Source: Bacteroidota bacterium (GTDB lineage: Bacteria > Bacteroidota > Ignavibacteria > Ignavibacteriales > Ignavibacteriaceae). From it: DNA of 64,000 nucleotides. The notes under the pieces are model-generated. The model was not told the origin of the DNA, did no database searches, and saw only the letters and a list, made by a program, of their open reading frames with translations. This document shows, piece after piece, positions 43,711 through 52,120 of the stretch. Numbering within the stretch: position 1 is the stretch's first letter; every line of letters starts with the position of its first letter. The stretch covers positions 372,001-436,000 of the forward strand of contig JAKAGV010000001.1 in NCBI GenBank assembly GCA_021815405.1. Reading direction: 5' to 3'. Made by a program: the position numbers and the translations under genes.

Positions 43711-45795
43711 ATGGATTCAGTTCAAACAAATATTTATGAAGCTGAGAATGTAGGAATAGTCAGCACGATATTAGCTAGATGCAAGCGATGTTATTCGTGC
43801 ATCCGTGAATGTCCGGCGAAAGCGATTAAAGTGATCAATGGGCAAGCGGTTGTGCTAAGTGAGCGGTGCATTGTATGCGGTCATTGCGTTAAGGTCTGTT
43901 CGCAGCATGCAAAAAGAATTTCGAGCGAAATAGATAAAATAAAGAATATACTGCTGGCAAAAGGAAAAACGATTGCAATTATAGCACCTTCGTTTGCCGC
44001 ATCATTTCCGGAAAACTACTTAAAGCTTCCAACCGCATTACGCAAACTTGGTTTTACAAAAGTTATTGAGACAGCATTTGGTGCGGATTTAATCAGCAAT
44101 CAATATTTAAAAATATTTGAATCGGAAAATGATAGAACTGTTATCAGCTCTGCTTGCCCCGCGGTTGTAAATTATGTTGAGAAGTACCAGCCGGAGCTTG
44201 TTCCGAACCTGGCAAAAGTCGTTTCTCCGATGATTGCTATTGCAAGGTATTTGAAAGCAAACAACGGAAGCAAGGATAAAATAGTTTTTATTGGTCCGTG
44301 CATCGCTAAGAAAGAGGAATATCAAGAGGAAGAAGTCAGGAATTCAATTGATGCTGTGTTGACTTTCAACGAAATAAAATCGCTTCTAAAGGAAAATGAA
44401 ATCAATATTGATGAATTGGAAGATGGAGATTTTGACCCGCCGCATGCTTACCTAGGTAAGGCTTATCCATTAGCCGGCGGACTTGTTAAGACAGCAAAAA
44501 TTCCGAGCGATATTCTTGATAAAGAAATTATTGTTGTTGAAGGTAAGCAGAAGGTGACTGAGATAATCGACGAGATAGCAGGTAACAAGATTAAAGCCAA
44601 ATTTGTCGATGCTCTTTTCTGTGAAGGCTGCATCAGTGGTCCCGCGATAGATTCTGATTTGAATTACTATGCTCGCCGGGAAAAAGTTATCAATTATATT
44701 GAGAAGAAAATTTATTCTACTGATAAACAGATCTGGAAGAGTAATCTTTACAACAGCAGGAAGCTGAATTTTTCTCGAAGCTTTTCTTCTAAGAATCAGC
44801 GGCGACCATATCCGACAGAAGAACGGATACGAGAAATCCTGGCACAAACAAACAAGCATGAATCCCAAGATGAACTCAACTGCGGCGCATGCGGTTATAA
44901 TACATGCCGCGAGTATGCTGTAGCGATTGCCAAAAATTTAGCTGAGAACGAAATGTGTCTTCCATATTTGATAGACGAGCTGGGAAAAGCTTACGATGAT
45001 CTAAATAACGCTCAAGAGCAGTTGAGGACTGCAGAGAAACTCGCATCTATCGGGCAGCTTGCAGCCGGAGTTGCACATGAAATCAACAATCCACTTGGAA
45101 CAATAATTATTTATGCATCTCTGCTGAAGAAACAGCTTTTAAAAATTCAGTCGGATGTTCAAAGCGCTGAAGATATCGAGTTAATAATGACTGAAGCCAA
45201 TAGATGCAAGAATATTGTTGCGAATCTTCTTAACTTTGCTAGGCAGGGAAAACTCAACGTAACACAGTTCGATTTGTCAATACTTATTAAAGACATAATT
45301 AAAACTGTGAAGGTCATTCCAATATTCGGCAACATCACTATTAGAATTAATGAGCAAGTTCAAACGCCGGAAATATCGGGAGATGAAGATCAACTTAAAC
45401 AAGTATTTCTAAATATCATCAACAATGCCTGCGAAGCACTCGAAGAACTTGAAGACGGAAGAGAAAAGAGAATTGATATTTGTCTTAGAAATGAAGAAGG
45501 ATTTCATGTAACTGAGATAAGCGATAATGGAACTGGTATTTCTAAAGAAAATTTCGGAAAAATTTTTACGCCATTCTTCACAACAAAAAAAATCGGTATG
45601 GGAACCGGGCTCGGGCTTGCAATTTCTTACGGCATAGTAAAAATGCACCAGGGCTTTGTTTCATTCCGCAGTGAAGAAGGAAAAGGGACAACGTTTGTTG
45701 TCAAGCTTCCGGCACTAATTAACCGGGAGAAAATAAAGTTGTCTGCAGGCATTGAACCGCTTGAAAGTACAAGCGTGCAGACAATCATAAATTAA
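43711..45795 (+). CDS. Sensory [FeFe]-hydrogenase-like histidine kinase
   Basis: 694 residues. Two [4Fe-4S] sites (CKRCYSCIREC, CIVCGHCVKVC), an H-domain of the sensory type (SSACP with C149; GPCIAKKE with C197; FCEGCISGP with C304 and C307), an extra Fe-S domain (CGACGYNTC 391-399, C416), a coiled coil, HisKA (H456 in AHEINNP) and HATPase (DNGTG, GTGLGL). The four Cys that hold the H-cluster are kept, but the proton-transfer Cys is Ala148, as reported for HydS-type sensors of low turnover. It probably senses H2 or redox state and phosphorylates the receivers just downstream. It lies directly after hydrogenase 1. Confidence 0.93.
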   Translation: MDSVQTNIYEAENVGIVSTILARCKRCYSCIRECPAKAIKVINGQAVVLSERCIVCGHCVKVCSQHAKRISSEIDKIKNILLAKGKTIAIIAPSFAASFPENYLKLPTALRKLGFTKVIETAFGADLISNQYLKIFESENDRTVISSACPAVVNYVEKYQPELVPNLAKVVSPMIAIARYLKANNGSKDKIVFIGPCIAKKEEYQEEEVRNSIDAVLTFNEIKSLLKENEINIDELEDGDFDPPHAYLGKAYPLAGGLVKTAKIPSDILDKEIIVVEGKQKVTEIIDEIAGNKIKAKFVDALFCEGCISGPAIDSDLNYYARREKVINYIEKKIYSTDKQIWKSNLYNSRKLNFSRSFSSKNQRRPYPTEERIREILAQTNKHESQDELNCGACGYNTCREYAVAIAKNLAENEMCLPYLIDELGKAYDDLNNAQEQLRTAEKLASIGQLAAGVAHEINNPLGTIIIYASLLKKQLLKIQSDVQSAEDIELIMTEANRCKNIVANLLNFARQGKLNVTQFDLSILIKDIIKTVKVIPIFGNITIRINEQVQTPEISGDEDQLKQVFLNIINNACEALEELEDGREKRIDICLRNEEGFHVTEISDNGTGISKENFGKIFTPFFTTKKIGMGTGLGLAISYGIVKMHQGFVSFRSEEGKGTTFVVKLPALINREKIKLSAGIEPLESTSVQTIIN

Positions 45796-45809
45796 AGGAA
45801 TAAAATATA

Positions 45810-46220
45810 ATGGATACAGAAAAGAAGAAAATATTATTAGTTGATGACGATGTAGACTTGCTTGAACAGAGCAAGGTTCAAATAGAAGCTAAAGGTTATT
45901 CGGTTGTCACCGCAGAAAACAGCAATGAAGGCTGGGAAAAGTTTAAGACCGAAAAGCCGGATGCAGCAGTAATAGATTTGATGATGGAAGAACACGACTC
46001 CGGTTTTGTGCTAAGCTACAAAATTAAAAAAGAAAGCTATGGGAAAAACATTCCGGTTATTGTTGTAACTTCAGCAGCCTACATTACCGGGTACAAGTTT
46101 GATGTTTCGACCGGCGAAGAAAGAGAATGGATTAAGTGCGATGAAATTTTAAATAAGCCGGTAGTGATTGAAGAATTGGTTCAAAAATTAGAATCATATT
46201 TTGCTGAAAAAGTTATCTGA
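45810..46220 (+). CDS. Stand-alone response regulator receiver
   Basis: 136 residues: LLVDDDVDLLEQ with the acidic triad, phospho-Asp in VIDLMMEEHDSGFVL, Thr/Ser in VVTSAA, Lys in LNKPV. No output domain. The phospho-site loop is longer than normal (MMEEHDSGF in place of MMP..DG) and is shared with the receiver at 48018, so the two form a subfamily. 15 bp after the sensory hydrogenase kinase, its likely donor. It would act by protein contact or as a phosphate relay. Confidence 0.9.
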   Translation: MDTEKKKILLVDDDVDLLEQSKVQIEAKGYSVVTAENSNEGWEKFKTEKPDAAVIDLMMEEHDSGFVLSYKIKKESYGKNIPVIVVTSAAYITGYKFDVSTGEEREWIKCDEILNKPVVIEELVQKLESYFAEKVI

Positions 46221-46274
46221 TATAAATTCTGCTTGACTTCCTTATATCATAGTAACCGTTCTATATAAAAAATT

Positions 46275-47768
46275 ATGGATGACAGCCGCAATATAAAAAT
46301 ATTAATTGTCGATGATGAAAAAGGTCTTCGCACCGGCACTAAACGTCTTCTTGAAAGCGAAGGCTATCAAGTTGAATGTGCCGAGAATGGAACCGATGGA
46401 ATTAAAGCCGGCTCTTCAAAAGAATTCGACCTTGCGTTAATCGATTTAAAGATGCCGGATGTCGATGGTATAAAGGTGATGAAAGAAATATTAAAAGTTC
46501 ATCCTGATACTATTTGTATTATAGCAACTGCGTTTGCAAGTTATGAAACTGCAATCGAGTCAACAAAGTATGGTGCATTTAGCTACATTCCGAAACCTTT
46601 TACGCCGGATGAACTTCTTCATCAATTAGAGCAGGCATACAGCAGACGTGAACTTCTTCTTGAAAAAGAAAAATGGACTAAGGAAAGAGAAGAACGGCTT
46701 CTCGAAGTTGCATTTGAGAAAACAAGACTAAACACGATTATAAATTCAACCAGCGACGGACTGCTTGTTGTGAACAAAAACGGAGAAGCTGTTTTATTCA
46801 ATCCAAGTGCGTTGAAATTTCTTAAACTTGAAAACTTGGTAGTTGAAGAGCAAATAATGGACAAGCTTCATCCGGAGATTGCAGAGCTTATAAATAAATT
46901 TTTAAAAAACAGAACCTTCGAGAAAAAGTCTTATTCTACTCAAATTGAAATGGAACCCGACCAAAAATTGTTTGTCGAAGCGACTTCATCTCCCGTGCCG
47001 CATCCGGATGGAACACTTGCAGGCGTTGTTGTGGTTCTAAAAGATATTACGGAGCTAAAAAAGATTGAACTACTAAAATCCCAATTCGTATCAATGGTTT
47101 CTCATGAACTTAAAGCTCCAATAGCTGCGGTTTACGGATATTTAAAACTTTTTTCTGATTCAACAATTCAGCTTACTGAAAATCAAAAACAGAACTACAT
47201 CACCCGCTCGCAGATACGGCTAGAGGGACTTCTGAAAATGGTGAATGATCTGCTTGACATTTCAAGAATGGAAATGAAAACAGTTAACCGCGAAATTAAG
47301 GAAATCGATTTATGTGAAATCATAAAATCGATAAGCGAACTTTATCAGCTTGAAATAAAGAAGAAGTGCCTCCAACTTGAAATAAAAGTGCAGGAAGGGA
47401 CTCATTTTCTTCATGCTGATAAAGATGAAATAACCAGGCTCATTACAAATTTGCTAACTAATGCAATTAAGTATAATCGAATCGGCGGTAAAATTGAAAT
47501 TAACGTATTATCATCCAATCGGTATATTGTTGTTGAAGTAAAAGATTCGGGTATCGGCATGAAACCAGAAGAGAAAGCTAAACTGTTCACGGAATTTTTT
47601 AGAGCGAAAAACGAGAGTACAAAAAATATCGGCGGAACAGGATTGGGATTATCAATTGTAAGTAGAATAGTCGATTCATACTCTGGAAAAATTGAAGTAG
47701 AAAGCGAGTACGGTAATGGTTCGTCGTTCAAAGTATTTCTACCTATAGAAATTGGACACAGCGCATAG
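46275..47768 (+). CDS. Receiver-PAS-histidine kinase hybrid
   Basis: 497 residues, soluble. Receiver (VDDEKGLRTG, D in ALIDLKMPDVDG, K in IPKPF), a linker coiled coil, one PAS domain (about 150-260), HisKA (SHELKAP) and HATPase (DSGIGM, GTGLGLSI). The receiver at the N terminus implies it is controlled by a upstream kinase, probably the sensory hydrogenase, and passes the signal on. No DNA-binding domain. A repeat element follows. Confidence 0.9.
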   Translation: MDDSRNIKILIVDDEKGLRTGTKRLLESEGYQVECAENGTDGIKAGSSKEFDLALIDLKMPDVDGIKVMKEILKVHPDTICIIATAFASYETAIESTKYGAFSYIPKPFTPDELLHQLEQAYSRRELLLEKEKWTKEREERLLEVAFEKTRLNTIINSTSDGLLVVNKNGEAVLFNPSALKFLKLENLVVEEQIMDKLHPEIAELINKFLKNRTFEKKSYSTQIEMEPDQKLFVEATSSPVPHPDGTLAGVVVVLKDITELKKIELLKSQFVSMVSHELKAPIAAVYGYLKLFSDSTIQLTENQKQNYITRSQIRLEGLLKMVNDLLDISRMEMKTVNREIKEIDLCEIIKSISELYQLEIKKKCLQLEIKVQEGTHFLHADKDEITRLITNLLTNAIKYNRIGGKIEINVLSSNRYIVVEVKDSGIGMKPEEKAKLFTEFFRAKNESTKNIGGTGLGLSIVSRIVDSYSGKIEVESEYGNGSSFKVFLPIEIGHSA

Positions 47769-47854
47769 AGAAAGGCGAAGAGTTATTCTTTTCTCCTTGC
47801 GAAAGTTCTTTATTCAATGTTCAAAAATTTATCAACTAAGATTTTATTAATTAA

Positions 47855-47976
47855 CTGAAGTTACACAAGAGCTTATAAATGTCATGCTGAAATTGTTTCA
47901 GCATCTAAAAACTGAGCAAAAAAGAGATTCCGAAACTAGTTCGGAATGACAAATTCATTTCTTTGCATAACTTCAG
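47855..47976. repeat. Miniature inverted-repeat element, family A copy 3
   Basis: Ends CTGAAGTTACACAA and TTGCATAACTTCAG (one change in each arm relative to the other copies), inner palindromes GTCATGCTGAAA..TTTCAGCATC and GATTCCGAAAC..GTTCGGAATGAC, 7-bp flanking direct repeat TAATTAA (47848-47854 and 47977-47983). Splits the signalling genes of hydrogenase 1 from those of hydrogenase 2. Confidence 0.85.
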
Positions 47977-48017
47977 TAATTAAGACATAAATTCCTTAAA
48001 CAAATACGAGGCTAAGC

Positions 48018-48398
48018 ATGACAAAAATAGCAATAATCGATGATGATCCTGATATACTAGACGCCAGCGGTCTAGTATTGATGTCTAAAGGTTACGATGT
48101 TGTTACCGCTGCTAATCCGGAAGACGGTTACAAAATCGTGAAAGAACATTCTCCGGACTTAATCATTCTTGACGTAATGATGAATGAGCCGGATGACGGA
48201 TTTTTTCTCGCGCAGAAATTCCGGCGGGAGAAAATTACCACACCAATAATTATGTACACGTCGGTTTCAAAATCATTCGGGATGGACTATGGTGTTAATG
48301 AACTGGTTCCGGTTGATGAATTTGTTGAGAAGCCAATCTCACCAGAACAATTGATTAAAAAAGTTGAGAGGCTTTTAAAAAAGAAGGAGACGAAGTGA
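48018..48398 (+). CDS. Stand-alone response regulator receiver
   Basis: 126 residues: AIIDDDPDILD, phospho-Asp in ILDVMMNEPDDGFFL, Thr in MYTSVS, Lys in VEKPI. Same extended phospho-site loop as the receiver at 45810. It overlaps the NuoE-like gene by one base (TGATG), so it is made together with hydrogenase 2, an odd place for a receiver and a hint that it acts on that enzyme or its level. Confidence 0.9.
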   Translation: MTKIAIIDDDPDILDASGLVLMSKGYDVVTAANPEDGYKIVKEHSPDLIILDVMMNEPDDGFFLAQKFRREKITTPIIMYTSVSKSFGMDYGVNELVPVDEFVEKPISPEQLIKKVERLLKKKETK

Positions 48399-48871
48399 TG
48401 TTTGAGTATGAAAAAAATTCTCTTACTGAAGAGATAGAAAATTTGGTAAAGCATTACGGCAGCGATAGACCAGCATTACTTCAAATTCTTCAAGCTGTTC
48501 AGAGGAAGCACAAATATATTTCAGATTTTGCGCAGCAAGAAATTGCCAGGCTGCTCAATATTCATCCTGTTGAAGTTTATAGCATCATTTCGTTTTATTC
48601 GTTCCTCTGCTCAGAGCCGAAGGGAAGGAATATTGTTCGTCTTTGCCGAACGATTTCATGCGACATGGCTGGCAAAGATAAAGTTGAATCTGCAGTGAAA
48701 CGTGAACTTGGGATTACATTTGGAGAAACTACGAATGATGGAAGAATTACTCTGGAGTTCACAAATTGTCTCGGCATGTGCGATCAAGGCCCGGCGATGC
48801 TTGTGAATGATAAAGTTTACACTCATCTTAATCCGGAAACTGCTGTTAACATTCTAAACGAAGTAAAGTGA
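48398..48871 (+). CDS. NuoE-like [2Fe-2S] subunit of trimeric [FeFe]-hydrogenase 2
   Basis: 157 residues from the ATG at 48398, chosen over a GTG one codon earlier because AAGGAG sits at the right distance. NuoE fold: VEVYSIISFYSFLCSEPKG, CRTISCDM and CLGMCDQGPAM supply the [2Fe-2S] ligands. Seven bases before the NuoF-like gene. Paralogue of the subunit at 39447. Confidence 0.93.
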   Translation: MFEYEKNSLTEEIENLVKHYGSDRPALLQILQAVQRKHKYISDFAQQEIARLLNIHPVEVYSIISFYSFLCSEPKGRNIVRLCRTISCDMAGKDKVESAVKRELGITFGETTNDGRITLEFTNCLGMCDQGPAMLVNDKVYTHLNPETAVNILNEVK

Positions 48872-48878
48872 GGACGCT

Positions 48879-50099
48879 ATGAAATCAAATGTTGAAACTA
48901 AAAAACGAAGCGGGCCGGTTGTCTTTTCGGAATATCAAAGAAGCGAAGGAATTAAGAAAGCTTTACAACTCGGTAGAGAAAATATTCTTTTTGAATTAAA
49001 AATTTCCGGATTGAAAGGAAGAGGTGGTGCTGGATTTCCAACTGCAACAAAATGGATGCTGACAGCGGCAGCTAATGCAAATAAAAAGTTCATCGTATGC
49101 AATGCAGATGAAGGAGAACCTGGAACATTTAAAGACAGGGTCCTTCTCTTAGAATATCCAGAACTTGTTTTTGATGGGATCGTGATTGCCGGATTTACTA
49201 TCGGTGCAGCATCCGGTATTATTTATTTACGCGGCGAGTATGAATATATGCTACAGCCGCTTGAAGATTATCTTGCCGAAATGCGTAAAGATAATCTACT
49301 CGGAAAAAATATTTTAGGAAAAGAAAATTTCAATTTTGATATCAGCATTCGTCTTGGTTCCGGGGCTTACGTTTGCGGCGAAGAGACAGCATTGATTGAA
49401 TCGCTCGAAGGATTCAGAGGCGAACCTAGAAATCGTCCGCCATATCCGGTAGACACTGGATACTTGGGCTATCCAACTGTTGTGAATAATGTAGAGACTT
49501 TAGCTTCGGTATCGCATATCGTTCTTAAAGGAGGAGAATGGTTTAAGAAACATGGAACAAGTAAATCAACAGGATCAAAATTGTTTTCTGTTTCCGGTGA
49601 CTGCGAGAAACCCGGTGTATACGAACTTCCTTGGGGAATTAAAATAAAAGAGCTTTTGGAAATTGTCGAAGCGAAAAATACAAAAGCTGTACAAGTTGGC
49701 GGTGCTTCAGGTACCTGCATTGCAAAGAGCCAGTTCGACCGTATTCTTGGCTACGAAGATGCTGCTACCGGCGGTTCAATCATCATCTTTAATGAAAACC
49801 GGGACATGCTGAAAGTTCTTAAAAATTTTATGGAGTTCTTTATTGAAGAATCTTGCGGTCAATGCACTCCATGTAGAATCGGGAACATAAAACTGATGGA
49901 AGGAATAATAAAAATTGAAAATGGAGATTTCACTTTTTCTTACATAAATAATTTGAAAGAGCTTGGCAAAACAATGCAGGTTGCATCCAAATGCGGTCTT
50001 GGTCAATCGAGTCCGAATTCATTCATTTCAATTCTAGAAAACTTTAGCGAAGAAATTCTACACACTAACGGGAAAGGAAAAGAAAATGTCAAAGCGTGA
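48879..50099 (+). CDS. NuoF-like flavin subunit of trimeric [FeFe]-hydrogenase 2
   Basis: 406 residues, only the FMN/NADH core: LKGRGGAGFPTATKWM, CNADEGEPGTFKDR, GSGAYVCGEETAL, and the [4Fe-4S] ligands ESCGQCTPCRIG. The N-terminal thioredoxin-like and Cys-rich parts and the C-terminal ferredoxin of hydrogenase 1 are both missing, so this enzyme has fewer clusters and may be simple NAD(P)-linked rather than bifurcating; inference. Overlaps the HydA-like gene by 14 bp. Confidence 0.93.
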   Translation: MKSNVETKKRSGPVVFSEYQRSEGIKKALQLGRENILFELKISGLKGRGGAGFPTATKWMLTAAANANKKFIVCNADEGEPGTFKDRVLLLEYPELVFDGIVIAGFTIGAASGIIYLRGEYEYMLQPLEDYLAEMRKDNLLGKNILGKENFNFDISIRLGSGAYVCGEETALIESLEGFRGEPRNRPPYPVDTGYLGYPTVVNNVETLASVSHIVLKGGEWFKKHGTSKSTGSKLFSVSGDCEKPGVYELPWGIKIKELLEIVEAKNTKAVQVGGASGTCIAKSQFDRILGYEDAATGGSIIIFNENRDMLKVLKNFMEFFIEESCGQCTPCRIGNIKLMEGIIKIENGDFTFSYINNLKELGKTMQVASKCGLGQSSPNSFISILENFSEEILHTNGKGKENVKA

Positions 50100-51963
50100 A
50101 AATATAAGAATACCTGTAAGCCAGCAGCCGTTTACTGTAATTCAGCCAGAAGATACAACAACAATAGGCGGTACAGTTTCCGTTCAAATAAATGAAAAGA
50201 AAATTTCCGTTCCGCTTGGAATGACAATACTTGAAGCGTGCAGGCAGAATCAAATTCATATTCCAACACTCTGCCATCATCCTGATTTATGTATTGCAGG
50301 CGTCTGCAGGATATGTGTTGTTGATGTTGAAGGAATGAGAACACTGCAAACGGCATGTTCGTTTCCGATTACCACTCCCATAAAAATTCATACTTCAACA
50401 CCAATGGTGAGAAAAGCAAGAAGGCATATAATTGATTTGCTATTGAGTGAGCATTACGGCGAGTGCTATTCATGCTTCCGTAATGGAAACTGTGAGCTTC
50501 AATCACTTGCCAAAGAATATGGAGTTGACGGATATACTTTTGGACATATAGACAAACCTCGTTATAAAGTCGATCACTCTTCTGCCGCGGTAGTTCGCGA
50601 TATGAGCAAATGTATCCTTTGCAAAAGATGTGTTCGTACTTGTATTGATTTGCAGGAAGTTGGTGTGCTTGAAGCAATCAACCGCGGACATGATACTCAC
50701 ATCGGTACTTTTTTAGATAAACCTCTTGCTGATGTTATTTGTATTAACTGCGGGCAGTGCATCAATAGATGTCCAACTGCTGCGCTTAGAGCAAACGATC
50801 CTTCGGATGAAATTTGGGAAGCAATTGACAATCCGAAGAAACATGTTATCATTCAAACAGCACCTTCGCCGCGTGCTGCAATCGGCGAGGAGTTTGGAAT
50901 TGAAGCGGGACATTCTTTCACCGGAGAACTCAATACCGCACTGAGAAGAATCGGTTTCGATAAAGTTTTCGATACTAATTTTACAGCCGACTTAACAATA
51001 ATGGAAGAAGGAACCGAACTTCTAAATAGATTAAGGAAAGTTATTATAGATAATGATTCATCTGTGAAACTGCCGCAGTTTACTTCTTGTTCACCGGGAT
51101 GGATTAAGTTCATTGAGCATTTTTATCCTGAATATTTGGATTATTTATCCACAGCAAAATCTCCACAGCAAATGTTCGGTGCGCTAATGAAGACATTCTA
51201 TGCAAAGCAGGCTGGGATCGATCCGGCTGATATTGTTACCGTAGCATTGATGCCGTGCTCAGCAAAAAAATTCGAATGCAACAGACCGGAAATGAAAGCT
51301 TCAGGATTTAAAGATATTGATTATGGACTAACAACACGTGAGATGGCAAAGATGATTCGCGAAGCCGGTATCTATTTGCCTGAGATGCCGAAGTCAAATT
51401 TTGATGAGCCTTTCGGGGATGCATCAGGCGCAGGGTTAATTTTCGGTGCAACCGGTGGTGTAATGGAAGCTGCCCTTAGAACTGTTTACGAAATTGTAAC
51501 AGGAAGAGAAGTTCCATTTAAAAATCTTGCCATTGAACCTTGCCGTGGGTTTGCTGGAGTGAAGCAGGCATCTGTCAAACTAGACGGATGCGTAGAGCAA
51601 TATAATTTTCTTGAAGGAGTTGAATTAAAATTTGTTGTTGCTCATGGAACTGCGAATGCAAAAAAAGTGATGGAGATGTTAAGGAAAGGAGAATTAAGCG
51701 ATGTTCACTTTGTTGAGATAATGGCTTGCCCCGGCGGATGCCTTGGCGGCGGCGGTCAGCCAATACCGACAAATGCGGAGATAAGAAGAAAGCGTGCACA
51801 GGCAATTTACGCCGAAGATGAATCGCTTCCTGTTCGTAAGTCGCACGAGAATCCGCACATAAAATATATTTACGAAAACTTTTTAACCGAAGGTCCGTGT
51901 GGAAAGCTTTCGCATAAACTTCTTCATACTCATTACACAAAGAGAGGAAAGTTTATTTCGTAA
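50086..51963 (+). CDS. [FeFe]-hydrogenase catalytic subunit 2 (HydA-type)
   Basis: 625 residues with about 30 extra N-terminal residues before the [2Fe-2S] domain (CHHPDLCIAGVCRIC..C). Then HYGECYSCFRNGNC, CILCKRCVRTC, CINCGQCINRC, and the H-domain: TSCSPGW (C335, S336), LMPCSAKKFE, MACPGGCLGGGGQP. The second Cys of TSCCP is Ser here, a position that in the clostridial enzyme holds the [4Fe-4S] of the H-cluster; I believe such variants occur in other NAD(P)-linked enzymes but cannot verify it. SPQQM is normal. Partner of the two preceding subunits. Confidence 0.94.
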   Translation: MSKRENIRIPVSQQPFTVIQPEDTTTIGGTVSVQINEKKISVPLGMTILEACRQNQIHIPTLCHHPDLCIAGVCRICVVDVEGMRTLQTACSFPITTPIKIHTSTPMVRKARRHIIDLLLSEHYGECYSCFRNGNCELQSLAKEYGVDGYTFGHIDKPRYKVDHSSAAVVRDMSKCILCKRCVRTCIDLQEVGVLEAINRGHDTHIGTFLDKPLADVICINCGQCINRCPTAALRANDPSDEIWEAIDNPKKHVIIQTAPSPRAAIGEEFGIEAGHSFTGELNTALRRIGFDKVFDTNFTADLTIMEEGTELLNRLRKVIIDNDSSVKLPQFTSCSPGWIKFIEHFYPEYLDYLSTAKSPQQMFGALMKTFYAKQAGIDPADIVTVALMPCSAKKFECNRPEMKASGFKDIDYGLTTREMAKMIREAGIYLPEMPKSNFDEPFGDASGAGLIFGATGGVMEAALRTVYEIVTGREVPFKNLAIEPCRGFAGVKQASVKLDGCVEQYNFLEGVELKFVVAHGTANAKKVMEMLRKGELSDVHFVEIMACPGGCLGGGGQPIPTNAEIRRKRAQAIYAEDESLPVRKSHENPHIKYIYENFLTEGPCGKLSHKLLHTHYTKRGKFIS

Positions 51964-52120
51964 TGTCTATATTGTACTATAAGATTTGAATTTCTTCCTT
52001 CTTCCAAAAGGAGAAGGAAGCTATAAATTCTTGCTATTTATCTTATACGAAAGAAATCCGATTAAGATTAAGTGGACGGTAAAAATTTTTCTTGATAAAA
52101 TAATAATGTAACGGGGGCAG

